A stretch of DNA of 64,000 bases. It comes from G963663315 sp965208975 (GTDB taxonomy: Bacteria; Pseudomonadota; Gammaproteobacteria; Arenicellales; Poriferihabitantaceae). Every line of letters starts with the position of its first letter. The stretch's first letter is position 1. The translations under genes and the position numbers were made by a program. The notes under the pieces were generated by a model. The model had not been told where the DNA came from. It did not search any database and worked only from the letters and a program-made list of their open reading frames with translations. Below are positions 34,474 through 42,642 of this stretch, piece by piece. The stretch covers positions 124,001 to 188,000 of the forward strand of contig CBDBQH010000003.1 in assembly GCA_965208975.1 (NCBI GenBank). The letters run 5' to 3'.

Positions 34474-34632
34474 CGGTTAGCGGGCGGGCACGAGACCCGC
34501 CCCTACGATGACGGTTCGGACCCATTCCATCATTCCGTTCCGTCTTCCCTGCGAATGCGGGAATCCACGACCATTCGGAACCTGCGATTAACGATACGTA
34601 GGGGCGCCCCTTGTGGGTGCCCGCCCCGTAGC
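34474..34632. repeat. Dispersed palindromic repeat block
   Basis: The block contains a GGGCGGGCACGAGACCCGCC element (34481-34504), a degenerate ATTCCGT...GCGGGAATCC element (34533-34567) and a GGGGCGCCCCTTGTGGGTGC element (34602-34628). These fill the whole gap between the PRTase-like gene and ettA. Confidence 0.8.
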
Positions 34633-36294
34633 TTATTTCAATCTTTTGTACTTGATTCTCCCGGGCTTGACGGTGTCGCCAAAACGACGTTTGTAGTCCT
34701 CCTCATAGTCGCTGTAATTGCCGTCAAACCAGGTAACCTGTGAGTTGCCCTCGAATGCCAGAATATGGGTGGCGATTCGGTCCAGAAACCAGCGGTCATG
34801 CGAGATGACCACCACGCATCCCGGAAAATCCAGAATGGCTTCCTCCAGCGCCCGCAGGGTCTCCACATCCAGATCATTGGTCGGTTCGTCCAGCAATAAC
34901 AGATTACCGCCACTGGCCAACAGCTTTGCGAGATGCACCCGGTTTCTCTCACCGCCGGACAGTTGACCGACTTTTTTCTGCTGATCTGTACCCTTGAAGT
35001 TGAAGCGCCCCGCATAACGCCGTGAATGCACCTCGTATCCATTGACCAGCATGATGTCCTGATTCCCCGAAATTTCCTCAAATACGGTTTTATCGTCATC
35101 CAGTGAATCCCGTGATTGATCAATATAGCTGATTTTGACCGATTCGCCGACCTTGAAGTGTCCCGAAGTAGGAGATTCCTGCCCCGTCATCATTCGGAAC
35201 AGTGTCGTTTTACCGGCTCCATTGGGGCCGATAATGCCGACAATCCCGCCTTTGGGAAGGTCGAAACTGACATCTTCATACAGCACATTGTCGCCCCAGG
35301 ATTTCGAGATATGGTTCGCTTCGATCACCAGATCGCCAAGACGCGGCCCCGGCGGGATGTAGATTTCATTGGTCTCGGCTCGTTTCTGGTAATCAATTGA
35401 GTTCAGTTCTTCAAACCGCTTGATTCGGGCCTTGGACTTGGCATGCCGCCCTTTCGGGTTTGAACGCACCCATTCCAGCTCATTGTGAATGCTTTTCATG
35501 CGCGCGGTTTCTGACTTCTGTTCCTGTTGCAGGCGGTTTTCCTTCTGCTTGAGCCAGGAGGAGTAATTACCCTGCCAGGGGATGCCCTGTCCCCGGTCCA
35601 GTTCCAGAATCCAGCCCGCTACATTGTCGAGAAAATAGCGATCATGAGTTACGGCAATCACGGTCCCTTCGAATTCGTGGAGATAGCGTTCCAGCCACGC
35701 GATCGATTCTGCATCCAGATGATTGGTGGGTTCGTCGAGAATCAGCATGTCAGGGTTGGAAAGCAGCAATCTGCAAAGCGCGACACGGCGTCTTTCACCG
35801 CCGGACAGCGTATTCACCTTCGCCTCCCACGGCGGCAGGCGCAACGCATCCGCCGAGATTTCAAATTTGTGCTCCAGATTGTGACCATCCGCCGCCTGTA
35901 CGATGTTCTCCAACCGGGTCTGTTCTTTCGCCAACGCATCGAAATCCGCGTTCGGCTCGCCGTAAGCGAGATAAACCGCATTGAGTTTTTCCAGAGCCTG
36001 TTTGACTTCGGACATGGCTTCTTCCACGACCCCGCGCACGTCCTTTGATTCGTCCAGTTCCGGTTCCTGGGCGAGGTAACCGATGTTCAGGTCAGGCTGG
36101 GGACGGGCTTCGCCGATGATTTCGGTATCCATTCCGGCCATGATTCTCAACAGGGTGGATTTGCCGGCGCCGTTGTATCCCAGGACACCGATTTTGGCGC
36201 CAGGGAAGAAATTCAGGTAGATGTCCTTGAGAATCTGTTTTTTGGGTGGGACAATCTTGCCCACTCCATTCATCGTAAAAACGTACTGCGTCAC
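34633..36294 (-). CDS. ettA: Energy-dependent translational throttle protein EttA (ABC-F)
   Basis: Soluble ABC-F ATPase of 553 residues that binds the ribosomal E site and gates the first peptide bond according to ATP/ADP level. There are two ABC domains: Walker A GYNGAGKST (about 39-47) with signature LSGGERRRVALCRLL, and Walker A GPNGAGKTT with signature LSGGERNRVHLAKLL. Between them is the charged arm/linker (KQKENRLQQEQK...). The start is GTG at 36294; the N-terminus TQYVFTMNGVGKIVPPKK aligns with E. coli EttA from its first residue. It diverges from the cytochrome c' gene. Confidence 0.95.
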   Translation of the reverse strand: MTQYVFTMNGVGKIVPPKKQILKDIYLNFFPGAKIGVLGYNGAGKSTLLRIMAGMDTEIIGEARPQPDLNIGYLAQEPELDESKDVRGVVEEAMSEVKQALEKLNAVYLAYGEPNADFDALAKEQTRLENIVQAADGHNLEHKFEISADALRLPPWEAKVNTLSGGERRRVALCRLLLSNPDMLILDEPTNHLDAESIAWLERYLHEFEGTVIAVTHDRYFLDNVAGWILELDRGQGIPWQGNYSSWLKQKENRLQQEQKSETARMKSIHNELEWVRSNPKGRHAKSKARIKRFEELNSIDYQKRAETNEIYIPPGPRLGDLVIEANHISKSWGDNVLYEDVSFDLPKGGIVGIIGPNGAGKTTLFRMMTGQESPTSGHFKVGESVKISYIDQSRDSLDDDKTVFEEISGNQDIMLVNGYEVHSRRYAGRFNFKGTDQQKKVGQLSGGERNRVHLAKLLASGGNLLLLDEPTNDLDVETLRALEEAILDFPGCVVVISHDRWFLDRIATHILAFEGNSQVTWFDGNYSDYEEDYKRRFGDTVKPGRIKYKRLK

Positions 36295-36416
36295 TGAAGT
36301 ACCCTGTAGTTTCAGGAAATTTGACGCGGTATTATATAGGGGGCGCCGGTAAACAGGTGGACAAAATCGCGCGCCAGCCAGTAAAATTGTTGAAACATAA
36401 TCCCGGAGGATTGATC

Positions 36417-36908
36417 ATGAAGAAACTGATCGGAACCATGTTGGTGGTTTTGGCGCTTTGGTTTAGTGGCATTGTCGCGGCTCATATAGCCCATGGGGCT
36501 GGCAAGGACCCTTTGCTGAAGGCAATCAAGGCGCGTAACGCGGAAATGACTTTACGCAGCTTCAATGCCGGACCGCTGTTTGGCATGGCGAAGGGGGATA
36601 TTGAATACGACGCGGAACTGGCGTCCGCTCTGGCCAATAATCTGCTGATCATGACCACCGTGAATAATGGCCGTATGTGGCCCAATGGTTCCGATAATGA
36701 GGCTTATCCCGATGATACCCGCGCTTTGCCGGAAATCTGGACCACCTATCCCGCTATCGAGGATCAGGGGAAGGCGTATCTGGATGCGGTTGCCGCTCTT
36801 GCCGAAGTTGCCGGCAACGGGCTTGGGGAACTTCGCTCCGTGGTCGGTGATGTCGGACAGTCCTGCAAGGGATGCCATGACGATTTCCGCGCCGAAGATG
36901 ATTACTGA
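36417..36908 (+). CDS. Cytochrome c' (class II cytochrome c)
   Basis: Periplasmic four-helix-bundle c-type cytochrome of 163 residues including a signal peptide (MKKLIGTMLVVLALWFSG...). The single heme site CKGCH (about Cys150 to His154) is near the C-terminus, as in class II cytochromes c. GGAGG lies nine bases before the ATG at 36417; an upstream in-frame ATG at 36321 lacks a signal peptide and is rejected. The cytochrome b561 gene follows 68 bp later, a frequent pairing. Roles in the family include gas-ligand binding and electron transfer. Confidence 0.88.
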   Translation: MKKLIGTMLVVLALWFSGIVAAHIAHGAGKDPLLKAIKARNAEMTLRSFNAGPLFGMAKGDIEYDAELASALANNLLIMTTVNNGRMWPNGSDNEAYPDDTRALPEIWTTYPAIEDQGKAYLDAVAALAEVAGNGLGELRSVVGDVGQSCKGCHDDFRAEDDY

Positions 36909-36976
36909 CATCAGGGTTGCCGGATAACGATTTCATCGGCATCGGGATATCTTGAGGCCGCCAGGCCTTTATCAAA

Positions 36977-37579
36977 ATGAATCGTTATCAAACCGTGCCG
37001 GTTTGGGATGGGGTTACACGGGTCTGGCATTGGCTGCTGGCGTTGACCGTAATCAGTGGCTGGTTGCTGGGTGAATTCCGTACCTTTAACCTGATGCAGT
37101 GGCATTTCTATGCGGGCTATTGTACGGGCGGATTGCTGTTGTTGCGGATTTTCCGGGGGATGACCGGGCCACCGCCTGTTCGATTTTCGGCGCTGCTCCC
37201 GAAGCCCCGGGCGCTGATTGCCGACATGAAGGGGTTTTTACGGCGGAGTCCCAGCGGAGTGGCCGGGCATTCTCCCCTGGGCGGACTTTCCGTGTTGGTT
37301 ATGTTGACCCTGCTGCTTGTTCAGGTCTGCACTGGATTGTTTGCAGAGGATGATTCGCTTTTCCATGAAGGGCCGCTGTCGGACACGATTTCATCGGCCA
37401 CGGTCAGGAAAGTGACTTTTATTCATCACCAGAATTCAAGGCTGTTGCTGGTTATGTTCGGGCTCCATATCGGTGTCATGGTGTTCTACTATGTCTGGAA
37501 AAAGGAAAATCTGGTGCGGGCCATGTTCAGCGGCCGGAAGCTGGTGCGGGTGGAGCCGGGCCGCCGCGATGACGGTTAG
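36977..37579 (+). CDS. Cytochrome b561 family protein
   Basis: Inner-membrane di-heme b-type cytochrome of 200 residues with four helices. Heme-ligating histidines are suggested by TRVWHWLLAL, MQWHFYAGY, FIHHQNSRLL and FGLHIGVM. It is paired with the cytochrome c' gene just upstream, so electrons probably pass between quinol or b-heme and the periplasmic cytochrome. The last four codons (RDDG) and the stop lie in a dispersed repeat that continues downstream, so the original C-terminus has been replaced or trimmed. Confidence 0.88.
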   Translation: MNRYQTVPVWDGVTRVWHWLLALTVISGWLLGEFRTFNLMQWHFYAGYCTGGLLLLRIFRGMTGPPPVRFSALLPKPRALIADMKGFLRRSPSGVAGHSPLGGLSVLVMLTLLLVQVCTGLFAEDDSLFHEGPLSDTISSATVRKVTFIHHQNSRLLLVMFGLHIGVMVFYYVWKKENLVRAMFSGRKLVRVEPGRRDDG

Positions 37580-37620
37580 CGGGCGGGCACGGTGGCCCGC
37601 CCCTGCGATGATGGTCGGGG
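37566..37620. repeat. Dispersed GC palindrome at the end of the cytochrome b561 gene
   Basis: GATGACGGTTAGCGGGCGGG followed by a CCCGCCCC arm. It matches the repeat at 34470-34500 including the stop-codon region. Confidence 0.8.
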
Positions 37621-37623
37621 CAA

Positions 37624-38076
37624 TCAGTTCAGGATGCCAGGCCAGTTCATGTCGCTTTCCACGATAAACCTTTCCTTGTCAGCGACCCATTTTTCCTGTA
37701 CGTCGGCGTCATAATTCAGGTAGAGTTTGTCATTGTGTACGGACCAATATACCGGGTCTCCGGCGTATAGATATCCTTCAGCCACGGCCCACGCGCAATA
37801 ACCACCATACTGCGGTAAATACTTATCCGGCTCGGCCTTGAACAATTCGAGGTTTTCGGCGGTGGAAAAATACCATTTTGCGCCCTTATGGCTGGTTTTG
37901 AGCTTTTTATTCCCTTTCACCGGTTTTGAGTCGGTGAAGTAGGCCACGACATCGTAGCCGCCAGCGCCGGCCTTGCCCAGGAACGAGGTATAGATTTCAT
38001 CCTTGCCGGCATGAGACGCGGCAGAAAACAGAATCAGGGATATGAAAATCAGGATGCGTTTGTATAGAGTGTTCAT
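37624..38076 (-). CDS. Exported YHS domain protein
   Basis: Periplasmic protein of 150 residues with signal peptide MNTLYKRILIFISLILFSAASHA. The YHS-type domain shows GYDVVAYFTDSKPVKGN, WYFSTAENLELFKAEPDKYLPQYGGYCAWA and VYWSVHNDKLYLNYD. This is the group seen as YHS domain-containing (seleno)protein-like, possibly metal binding. The cysteine in GGYCAW is conserved in the group. It converges with the cytochrome b561 gene and diverges from the porin gene. Confidence 0.85.
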   Translation of the reverse strand: MNTLYKRILIFISLILFSAASHAGKDEIYTSFLGKAGAGGYDVVAYFTDSKPVKGNKKLKTSHKGAKWYFSTAENLELFKAEPDKYLPQYGGYCAWAVAEGYLYAGDPVYWSVHNDKLYLNYDADVQEKWVADKERFIVESDMNWPGILN

Positions 38077-38196
38077 AAGTCAGTAGTTCAGTAGTATTGA
38101 GTGATTGGTGTATTATACCGGGAGTATCTTGTGTTTTACGCTGTAACAGACTCCGCCAGATCACGAAAGTTCAAAAAGAATACGGGATCGAAATTT

Positions 38197-38236
38197 CAAA
38201 TTTCATTTCAAATTTCATTTGTTTTTACATGTAAAA
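38197..38236 (+). promoter_or_regulatory. AT-rich control region of the porin gene: 12-bp direct repeat and 14-bp palindrome
   Basis: CAAATTTCATTT occurs twice in tandem (38197-38208, 38209-38220). A perfect palindrome TTTTACATGTAAAA (38223-38236) follows, then TATACT at 38243-38248. With TTGTTT at 38219-38224 this gives a candidate promoter with 18-base spacing whose core is covered by the palindrome, a usual place for a repressor operator. The 274-bp gap to the YHS gene holds no other feature I can see. Confidence 0.45.
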
Positions 38237-38350
38237 TGCTGGTATACTGCCACAGTGGTTGCTGCCCCGATATGTATTATTAACATAAACATTTATATAT
38301 AACCTGCTCAATTTTAATCATTTTAATGAGTATTTCCAGTGAGAATTGAC

Positions 38351-39331
38351 ATGCCGTTTCCATCTTTTTGCCGCTGCCGAAAGCGCGGGATGCAAGGTGT
38401 CGGCTGGATGTTTTCACTATTGCTGGTTCCCGCTTTTTTTCTCGTTCCGGTTGACGCCGGGGGCGATACCCTTGCCGACACGAATGATTCCGGGTTTTCC
38501 GTCTACCAGCCCCAGGGACCGATCAAGCGGTTGAGTACATCCTGGAATTCCGGCGCCGGCTCATTGGCAGTGGGTAGTGACTGGGCGAACTTCCAGGACC
38601 TGATCAGCGTGGATAAAATTCCGGACGGTTCGATTGAGCAAAACAACCGCAGCGTAACCAGCCAGATCAAATGGGTCTCTCCCAACGGATTTTCCATCGC
38701 GCTGGAGAATCCATCGCAGACCTCATTTTATTCGGCTGACGAGGGTGAATCTCCCGCAAACCTGTTTGAAAGATCGCCGAGTATCATTCTGTCCTGGCAC
38801 GGAGGGACTGCTGACGATGCCGTTGGGGAATACCGGGTGACGGCGATGGGAGGCAAGCTGGACGCGAATGCCAGCGGCCAGAAATTCGATGGCAGTGATG
38901 TGATGAACTGGGGCTTGAATCTGGAGGGGGGCTGGCAGATAGGAGACCTCTTTTCTGCTCTATCCATGACTTTCGGTAAGGGTATAGACAGCTATTTGCT
39001 ACAGAAGTTTGATAACGATATCCTGGTCACGCCCAATGAAATCAACGCGGACGGATATGACCAGACCGGGACATCGTTCGGCATCCGCCCCAGTCTGTAC
39101 TACAGTCTGAATGATCATTCAACTTTCCATGTCGCTCTCGGCCATTATTCCAATACGGATGCGGACGGTGAAACGGGCATTGACACACTGGATACCATTC
39201 ATATCGGTTATAGCTGGAGTCCCTGGCCAAGTACCCGATTCGGACTGCAACTGCGCGACCAGAACGCACAAGGGCCACAGGGTGAAAGTGAAGATACCCG
39301 GGTCAAGTTTGAAGCGGCCAAGCAGTTCTGA
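38351..39331 (+). CDS. Outer-membrane porin, DcaP-like, N-terminally short
   Basis: Secreted beta-barrel protein of about 326 residues from the ATG at 38351, with a signal peptide ending near PVDAGG. Alternating amphipathic strands (SQIKWVSPNGFSIALENP, FGIRPSLYYSLNDHSTFHVALGHYS, TIHIGYSWSPWPSTRFGLQL) lead to the terminal phenylalanine AAKQF expected for BAM substrates. The segment GSDWANFQDL followed by IPDG resembles the DcaP-like porin pattern. The strands that normally precede it are missing, so the protein may be shortened. GTG 38339 is an alternative start. Confidence 0.7.
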   Translation: MPFPSFCRCRKRGMQGVGWMFSLLLVPAFFLVPVDAGGDTLADTNDSGFSVYQPQGPIKRLSTSWNSGAGSLAVGSDWANFQDLISVDKIPDGSIEQNNRSVTSQIKWVSPNGFSIALENPSQTSFYSADEGESPANLFERSPSIILSWHGGTADDAVGEYRVTAMGGKLDANASGQKFDGSDVMNWGLNLEGGWQIGDLFSALSMTFGKGIDSYLLQKFDNDILVTPNEINADGYDQTGTSFGIRPSLYYSLNDHSTFHVALGHYSNTDADGETGIDTLDTIHIGYSWSPWPSTRFGLQLRDQNAQGPQGESEDTRVKFEAAKQF

Positions 39332-39376
39332 CCTTTTTTTGCGGCTACGGCTTCCCGTCGAGCCTGCGCCTGCGTC

Positions 39377-40825
39377 TCAACCAATCATTGGAATCTCGCC
39401 AAACCGCCGACTGAACCGATTGGCCAGTGGCACAGGTTCTTGTAGCTCCGCTTTGTTCGCCCCGGCTTTTTGTGGTTGCGGTCTTGGCGGTTCGATGAGG
39501 TCAGGCACAACTGTTCGCGCGGGTTTCCGTTCTGGCTGTTTGCTGCTTGACGATGATTTACCTTTTTCGAGCTTTTCGGACTTCTTCGGCTTTCTTTTTT
39601 CTGTTGATTTTCGTTCTTTGCTCTGCTTCGCGCTGATTTGTACATCTTCAATCATCCACGGTTCTATTGGCTTTTTCGGGATGCTGTGTCCGATGCAGGA
39701 TTCGATATCCAGAATAGACCAGGAGTATTTCTCACACAGGAAGCTGATCGCATTGCCGCTATTTCCGGCGCGGGCGGTGCGACCGATTCGATGGATATAA
39801 TCATCGGCGTCCTGGGGTAAATCATAATTGTACACATGGCTGACTTCGGGAATATGTAATCCGCGGGCAGCTACATCCGTTGCCACCAGAACCTTGTATT
39901 TTCCGGTTTTAAAGCCCTCCAGGAGCTTTTCCCGTCTGGATTGCTGGACATCGCCCGACAAGGCGGCGGCGCTGATATTGTTAGCGGCCAGCAGGTTCGC
40001 TACATACTCCACTCCGGAGCGTGTATTGATGAAAACCAGGACACGTTCCGGGTTGTCGCGATGGAGCAGATTGACCAGAAGCTTCGGCTTTTCATCATCC
40101 GATGGGTAGTAGGAGCGCTCTTCGATCTGGTTCGCTATTCGTGTATCCGCGTTGACCTTGATTTCTTCAGGGTCGTTCATGTGCTCATAAGCCAACTCCA
40201 TCACCCGAAAGGAGAGGGTGGCGGAGAACAGCATATTGAGGCGGTTTTCCGGACTGGGCATGCGGCGGAGCAGGAATCGGATATCCTTGATAAATCCGAG
40301 ATCAAACATACGGTCCGCTTCGTCGAGTACGACTACCTGGATGAATGCAAGACTGAACAGGTCCTGCTTGTAAAAATCAATCAGCCGCCCCGGGGTGCCT
40401 ATCAGAATATCGACTCCTTTCGTCAGAACCTGTTTTTGTTCTTCATACCCGGTTCCTCCATAAATCAGGCCAAGCTTCAGTCCGGTATGTTGTGCCAGTG
40501 TCTGGGCATCCTTGCAGATCTGGATGGCGAGTTCTCTTGTGGGCGCCAGGATCAGCGCTCGAGGGGCGGTGGTCTTTTTGTTTTCCTGGTTCCCGGGTAT
40601 GGGGGTGGTCAAGAGGTAATTACAGCAGGCCAGTAAAAAAGCGATGGTTTTCCCGGTTCCGGTCTGGGCCTGCCCCGCGACATCTCGCCCTTCAAGAGCA
40701 ATCGGCAAGGCGCTCGCCTGTATCGGAGTACAAAATGAAAACCCGGCGTCAGCGACTCCTCTTTTCAGAGTGTCAGACAAATTGAAGTCATCAAATTTCT
40801 GGTCGGTAAGATGTTTTTCGGTCAT
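39377..40825 (-). CDS. rhlB: DEAD-box RNA helicase RhlB
   Basis: ATP-dependent RNA helicase of 482 residues, in gammaproteobacteria a partner of RNase E in the degradosome. The N-terminus TEKHLTDQKFDDFNLS resembles E. coli RhlB. Motifs are AQTGTGKT (I), PTRELAIQI (Ia), VLDEADRMFD (II), FSATL (III) and HRIGRTARAG (VI). A Lys/Ser/Pro-rich tail of about 90 residues follows the helicase core and is probably disordered and RNA binding. I chose the ATG at 40825 by homology; the frame is open to 40972. It follows the urate/allantoin genes on the same strand. Confidence 0.9.
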   Translation of the reverse strand: MTEKHLTDQKFDDFNLSDTLKRGVADAGFSFCTPIQASALPIALEGRDVAGQAQTGTGKTIAFLLACCNYLLTTPIPGNQENKKTTAPRALILAPTRELAIQICKDAQTLAQHTGLKLGLIYGGTGYEEQKQVLTKGVDILIGTPGRLIDFYKQDLFSLAFIQVVVLDEADRMFDLGFIKDIRFLLRRMPSPENRLNMLFSATLSFRVMELAYEHMNDPEEIKVNADTRIANQIEERSYYPSDDEKPKLLVNLLHRDNPERVLVFINTRSGVEYVANLLAANNISAAALSGDVQQSRREKLLEGFKTGKYKVLVATDVAARGLHIPEVSHVYNYDLPQDADDYIHRIGRTARAGNSGNAISFLCEKYSWSILDIESCIGHSIPKKPIEPWMIEDVQISAKQSKERKSTEKRKPKKSEKLEKGKSSSSSKQPERKPARTVVPDLIEPPRPQPQKAGANKAELQEPVPLANRFSRRFGEIPMIG

Positions 40826-40901
40826 GTTCTCGAAATAGTCAATCCTACCGCACTCAGGCAGTGAATGATAGAGTGTTGACAGGTGGAGTATATGTGTGGA
40901 C

Positions 40902-41399
40902 TCATAGCTCAGATGGAATGGTTGCGATTCCCCGGACTGGTTGTTCTTGCAGGTTTTCTCCGCGGCCAGCACGGTCTACAACAATAAAATCCCGTCGCCG
41001 CCCGGTTACGATCTGGAAATGATGCCAGGTATTGCGGAAGAAATTGATACCTTGATGACCATTGGTGCGAAACAGGATCAGATCATCGGCGAATACATGA
41101 TCTCCCGGCGGCGCTACCAGTATAAGGAACGGCTCCCGGTGCAGTGGCCAGAAAGCCTGACTACCGAACGGATGTCGTTCCATCATCTTCACCCTGTGAG
41201 GTAATGGCAATGGCTCCGTGCGAAACACATTGACGCTGGGGCGCCCTCCCCGGGCGCTGCAATCCAGTGTGAAGAGGTCATGAAAGCGTGTGGTAAGTCC
41301 CTGATTGATCGAGAGCTGTCTGGCGCTTTCCAGCTCAATGATTTCTCCAAATATCGAAAAGTCGACGTGGGTAAGCGGTACAGGTTTCAGGGCTCTCAT
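40902..41399 (-). CDS. allA: Ureidoglycolate lyase
   Basis: Cytoplasmic enzyme of 165 residues that splits ureidoglycolate into glyoxylate and urea, late in purine breakdown. Family segments are VFRTEPLPLPHRVKMMERHPFGSQAFWPL, LILVAPPGD and GHQGINFFRNTWHH, with conserved His and Glu/Gln ligands. The gene lies 28 bp after puuD on the same strand and with it forms a purine-oxidation pair. The allantoinase and allantoate steps are not visible in this window. Confidence 0.9.
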   Translation of the reverse strand: MRALKPVPLTHVDFSIFGEIIELESARQLSINQGLTTRFHDLFTLDCSARGGRPSVNVFRTEPLPLPHRVKMMERHPFGSQAFWPLHREPFLILVAPPGDHVFADDLILFRTNGHQGINFFRNTWHHFQIVTGRRRDFIVVDRAGRGENLQEQPVRGIATIPSEL

Positions 41400-41427
41400 G
41401 ATGCGGCGCCTGAGCGCGGAAAAATCG

Positions 41428-42618
41428 TCACGGCAGGTTTTCCTGATTCTTCAGCCAGTAGCCCAGAGTATCGCGTTCCTTGTCCAGCATTCCGGTGGGG
41501 TTGCCGGGAGGCATGACCTTTGTGAGTACTGTAACCTGGTGAATGGCATCGCGGTAGGTGCGGACGTTGTCCAGAGTATCGAGCCTGATTCCCTTGGGGG
41601 CCGTATCAAATCCCGGGAATACGGGTTGTACGGCATGACAGCTGATACAGTGGGAATTGATGATGGTTCTGACAGTGGCATCGCTCACATCGCTCACCAC
41701 TGCGTCATGGTGGGCGCTCTGGCGTGGCGCGGTCAGCCATACCAGACCCGCTATCACAAGGAGGGCCAGCAGTAGAATCCAGGCAGAGCGGCGCCTGCCG
41801 TGGTGGCGTACATTGAAGTAATGGCGTACCGCAATGCCCACCAGCGCCAGCAGAATCAGTACCAGCCAGCTCAGGTGATTGCTGTATGTGCCGGGGAAGT
41901 GGCTGCTTAACATGGTGAACAGCACAGGCAAGGTGAAATAGTTATTGTGGCGGGAGCGAAGCAGACCGTTTCTGCCGTGGTCCGGCGCCAATGGCTGTTT
42001 GTTGACCAGCGCGGATACCATATCCTTTTGTGTCGGTATGATGACAAAAAACACATTGGCCACCATGACCGTGCCGATGGCTGCCCCGACATGTATATAG
42101 GCGGCGCGTCCGCTCAGCAGGTGAGCCAGGATAAAAGCCAGCAGAGCGAACCAGCTAAAAACCAGAACGGCCAGCAGCGCCTGTCTTTCCCTTAAAACCC
42201 TGCACAATCCATCATAGATGAACCAGGATATAACCATCGAAGACACTCCGATAGCGATGCCCTGCCAGGGTTGCAGTGCACGTATAGTCGGATCTATGAG
42301 CCAGACCCCGGCATTGAAATAATAGATGGTGATGAGGAGGGCGAAGCCGGATAGCCAGGTGGTGTATGCTTCCCACTTGAACCAGTGCAGCGGGGATGGC
42401 AGGCTTCGGGGGGCGGTGGAGAATTTCTGCAGGTGGTAGAAGCCTCCGCCATGCACTGCCCATAAGGTCCCGGCAATGCCTTCCTTGTGAGGGGCTTTAC
42501 GGTGCAGATTATTTTCCAGCCAGTTGAAGTAGAAGGACGCGCCGATCCAGGCAATGCCCACGATAAAATGACTCCACCGCAAAAGGAGATTCAGCCACTC
42601 ATGAATATGGGCTTCCAT
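41428..42618 (-). CDS. puuD: Membrane-bound urate hydroxylase with cytochrome c domain (PuuD)
   Basis: Inner-membrane protein of 396 residues. The N-terminal 300 residues hold eight or so helices of the PuuD/DUF989 type, with the conserved start LLLRWSHFIVGIAWIGASFYFNWLEN and EGIAGTLWAVHGGGFYH. The C-terminal domain is a class I cytochrome c, heme motif CISCH, probable axial Met in MPPGNPTGM. The family oxidises urate to 5-hydroxyisourate and passes electrons to the respiratory chain, not to O2. It lies between allA and a nucleoside-type ABC transporter operon, which fits purine use as nitrogen source. Confidence 0.92.
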   Translation of the reverse strand: MEAHIHEWLNLLLRWSHFIVGIAWIGASFYFNWLENNLHRKAPHKEGIAGTLWAVHGGGFYHLQKFSTAPRSLPSPLHWFKWEAYTTWLSGFALLITIYYFNAGVWLIDPTIRALQPWQGIAIGVSSMVISWFIYDGLCRVLRERQALLAVLVFSWFALLAFILAHLLSGRAAYIHVGAAIGTVMVANVFFVIIPTQKDMVSALVNKQPLAPDHGRNGLLRSRHNNYFTLPVLFTMLSSHFPGTYSNHLSWLVLILLALVGIAVRHYFNVRHHGRRRSAWILLLALLVIAGLVWLTAPRQSAHHDAVVSDVSDATVRTIINSHCISCHAVQPVFPGFDTAPKGIRLDTLDNVRTYRDAIHQVTVLTKVMPPGNPTGMLDKERDTLGYWLKNQENLP

Positions 42619-42642
42619 CAGCCGCTTCGCTCCATGACTCCG

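Noticed and set aside
36321..36416. Upstream ATG for the cytochrome c' gene
   Set aside because: It would place 32 residues before the signal peptide. The GGAGG site before ATG 36417 decides the start.
39332..39376. Possible terminator between the convergent porin and rhlB genes
   Set aside because: There is a T run after the porin stop but no convincing GC stem directly before it.
40904..40940. tRNA-like string (GACTCATAGCTCAGATGG...)
   Set aside because: Only a D-arm-like part is present. There is no T-arm GTTCGANTC or acceptor complement in position, and it is the coding end of allA.
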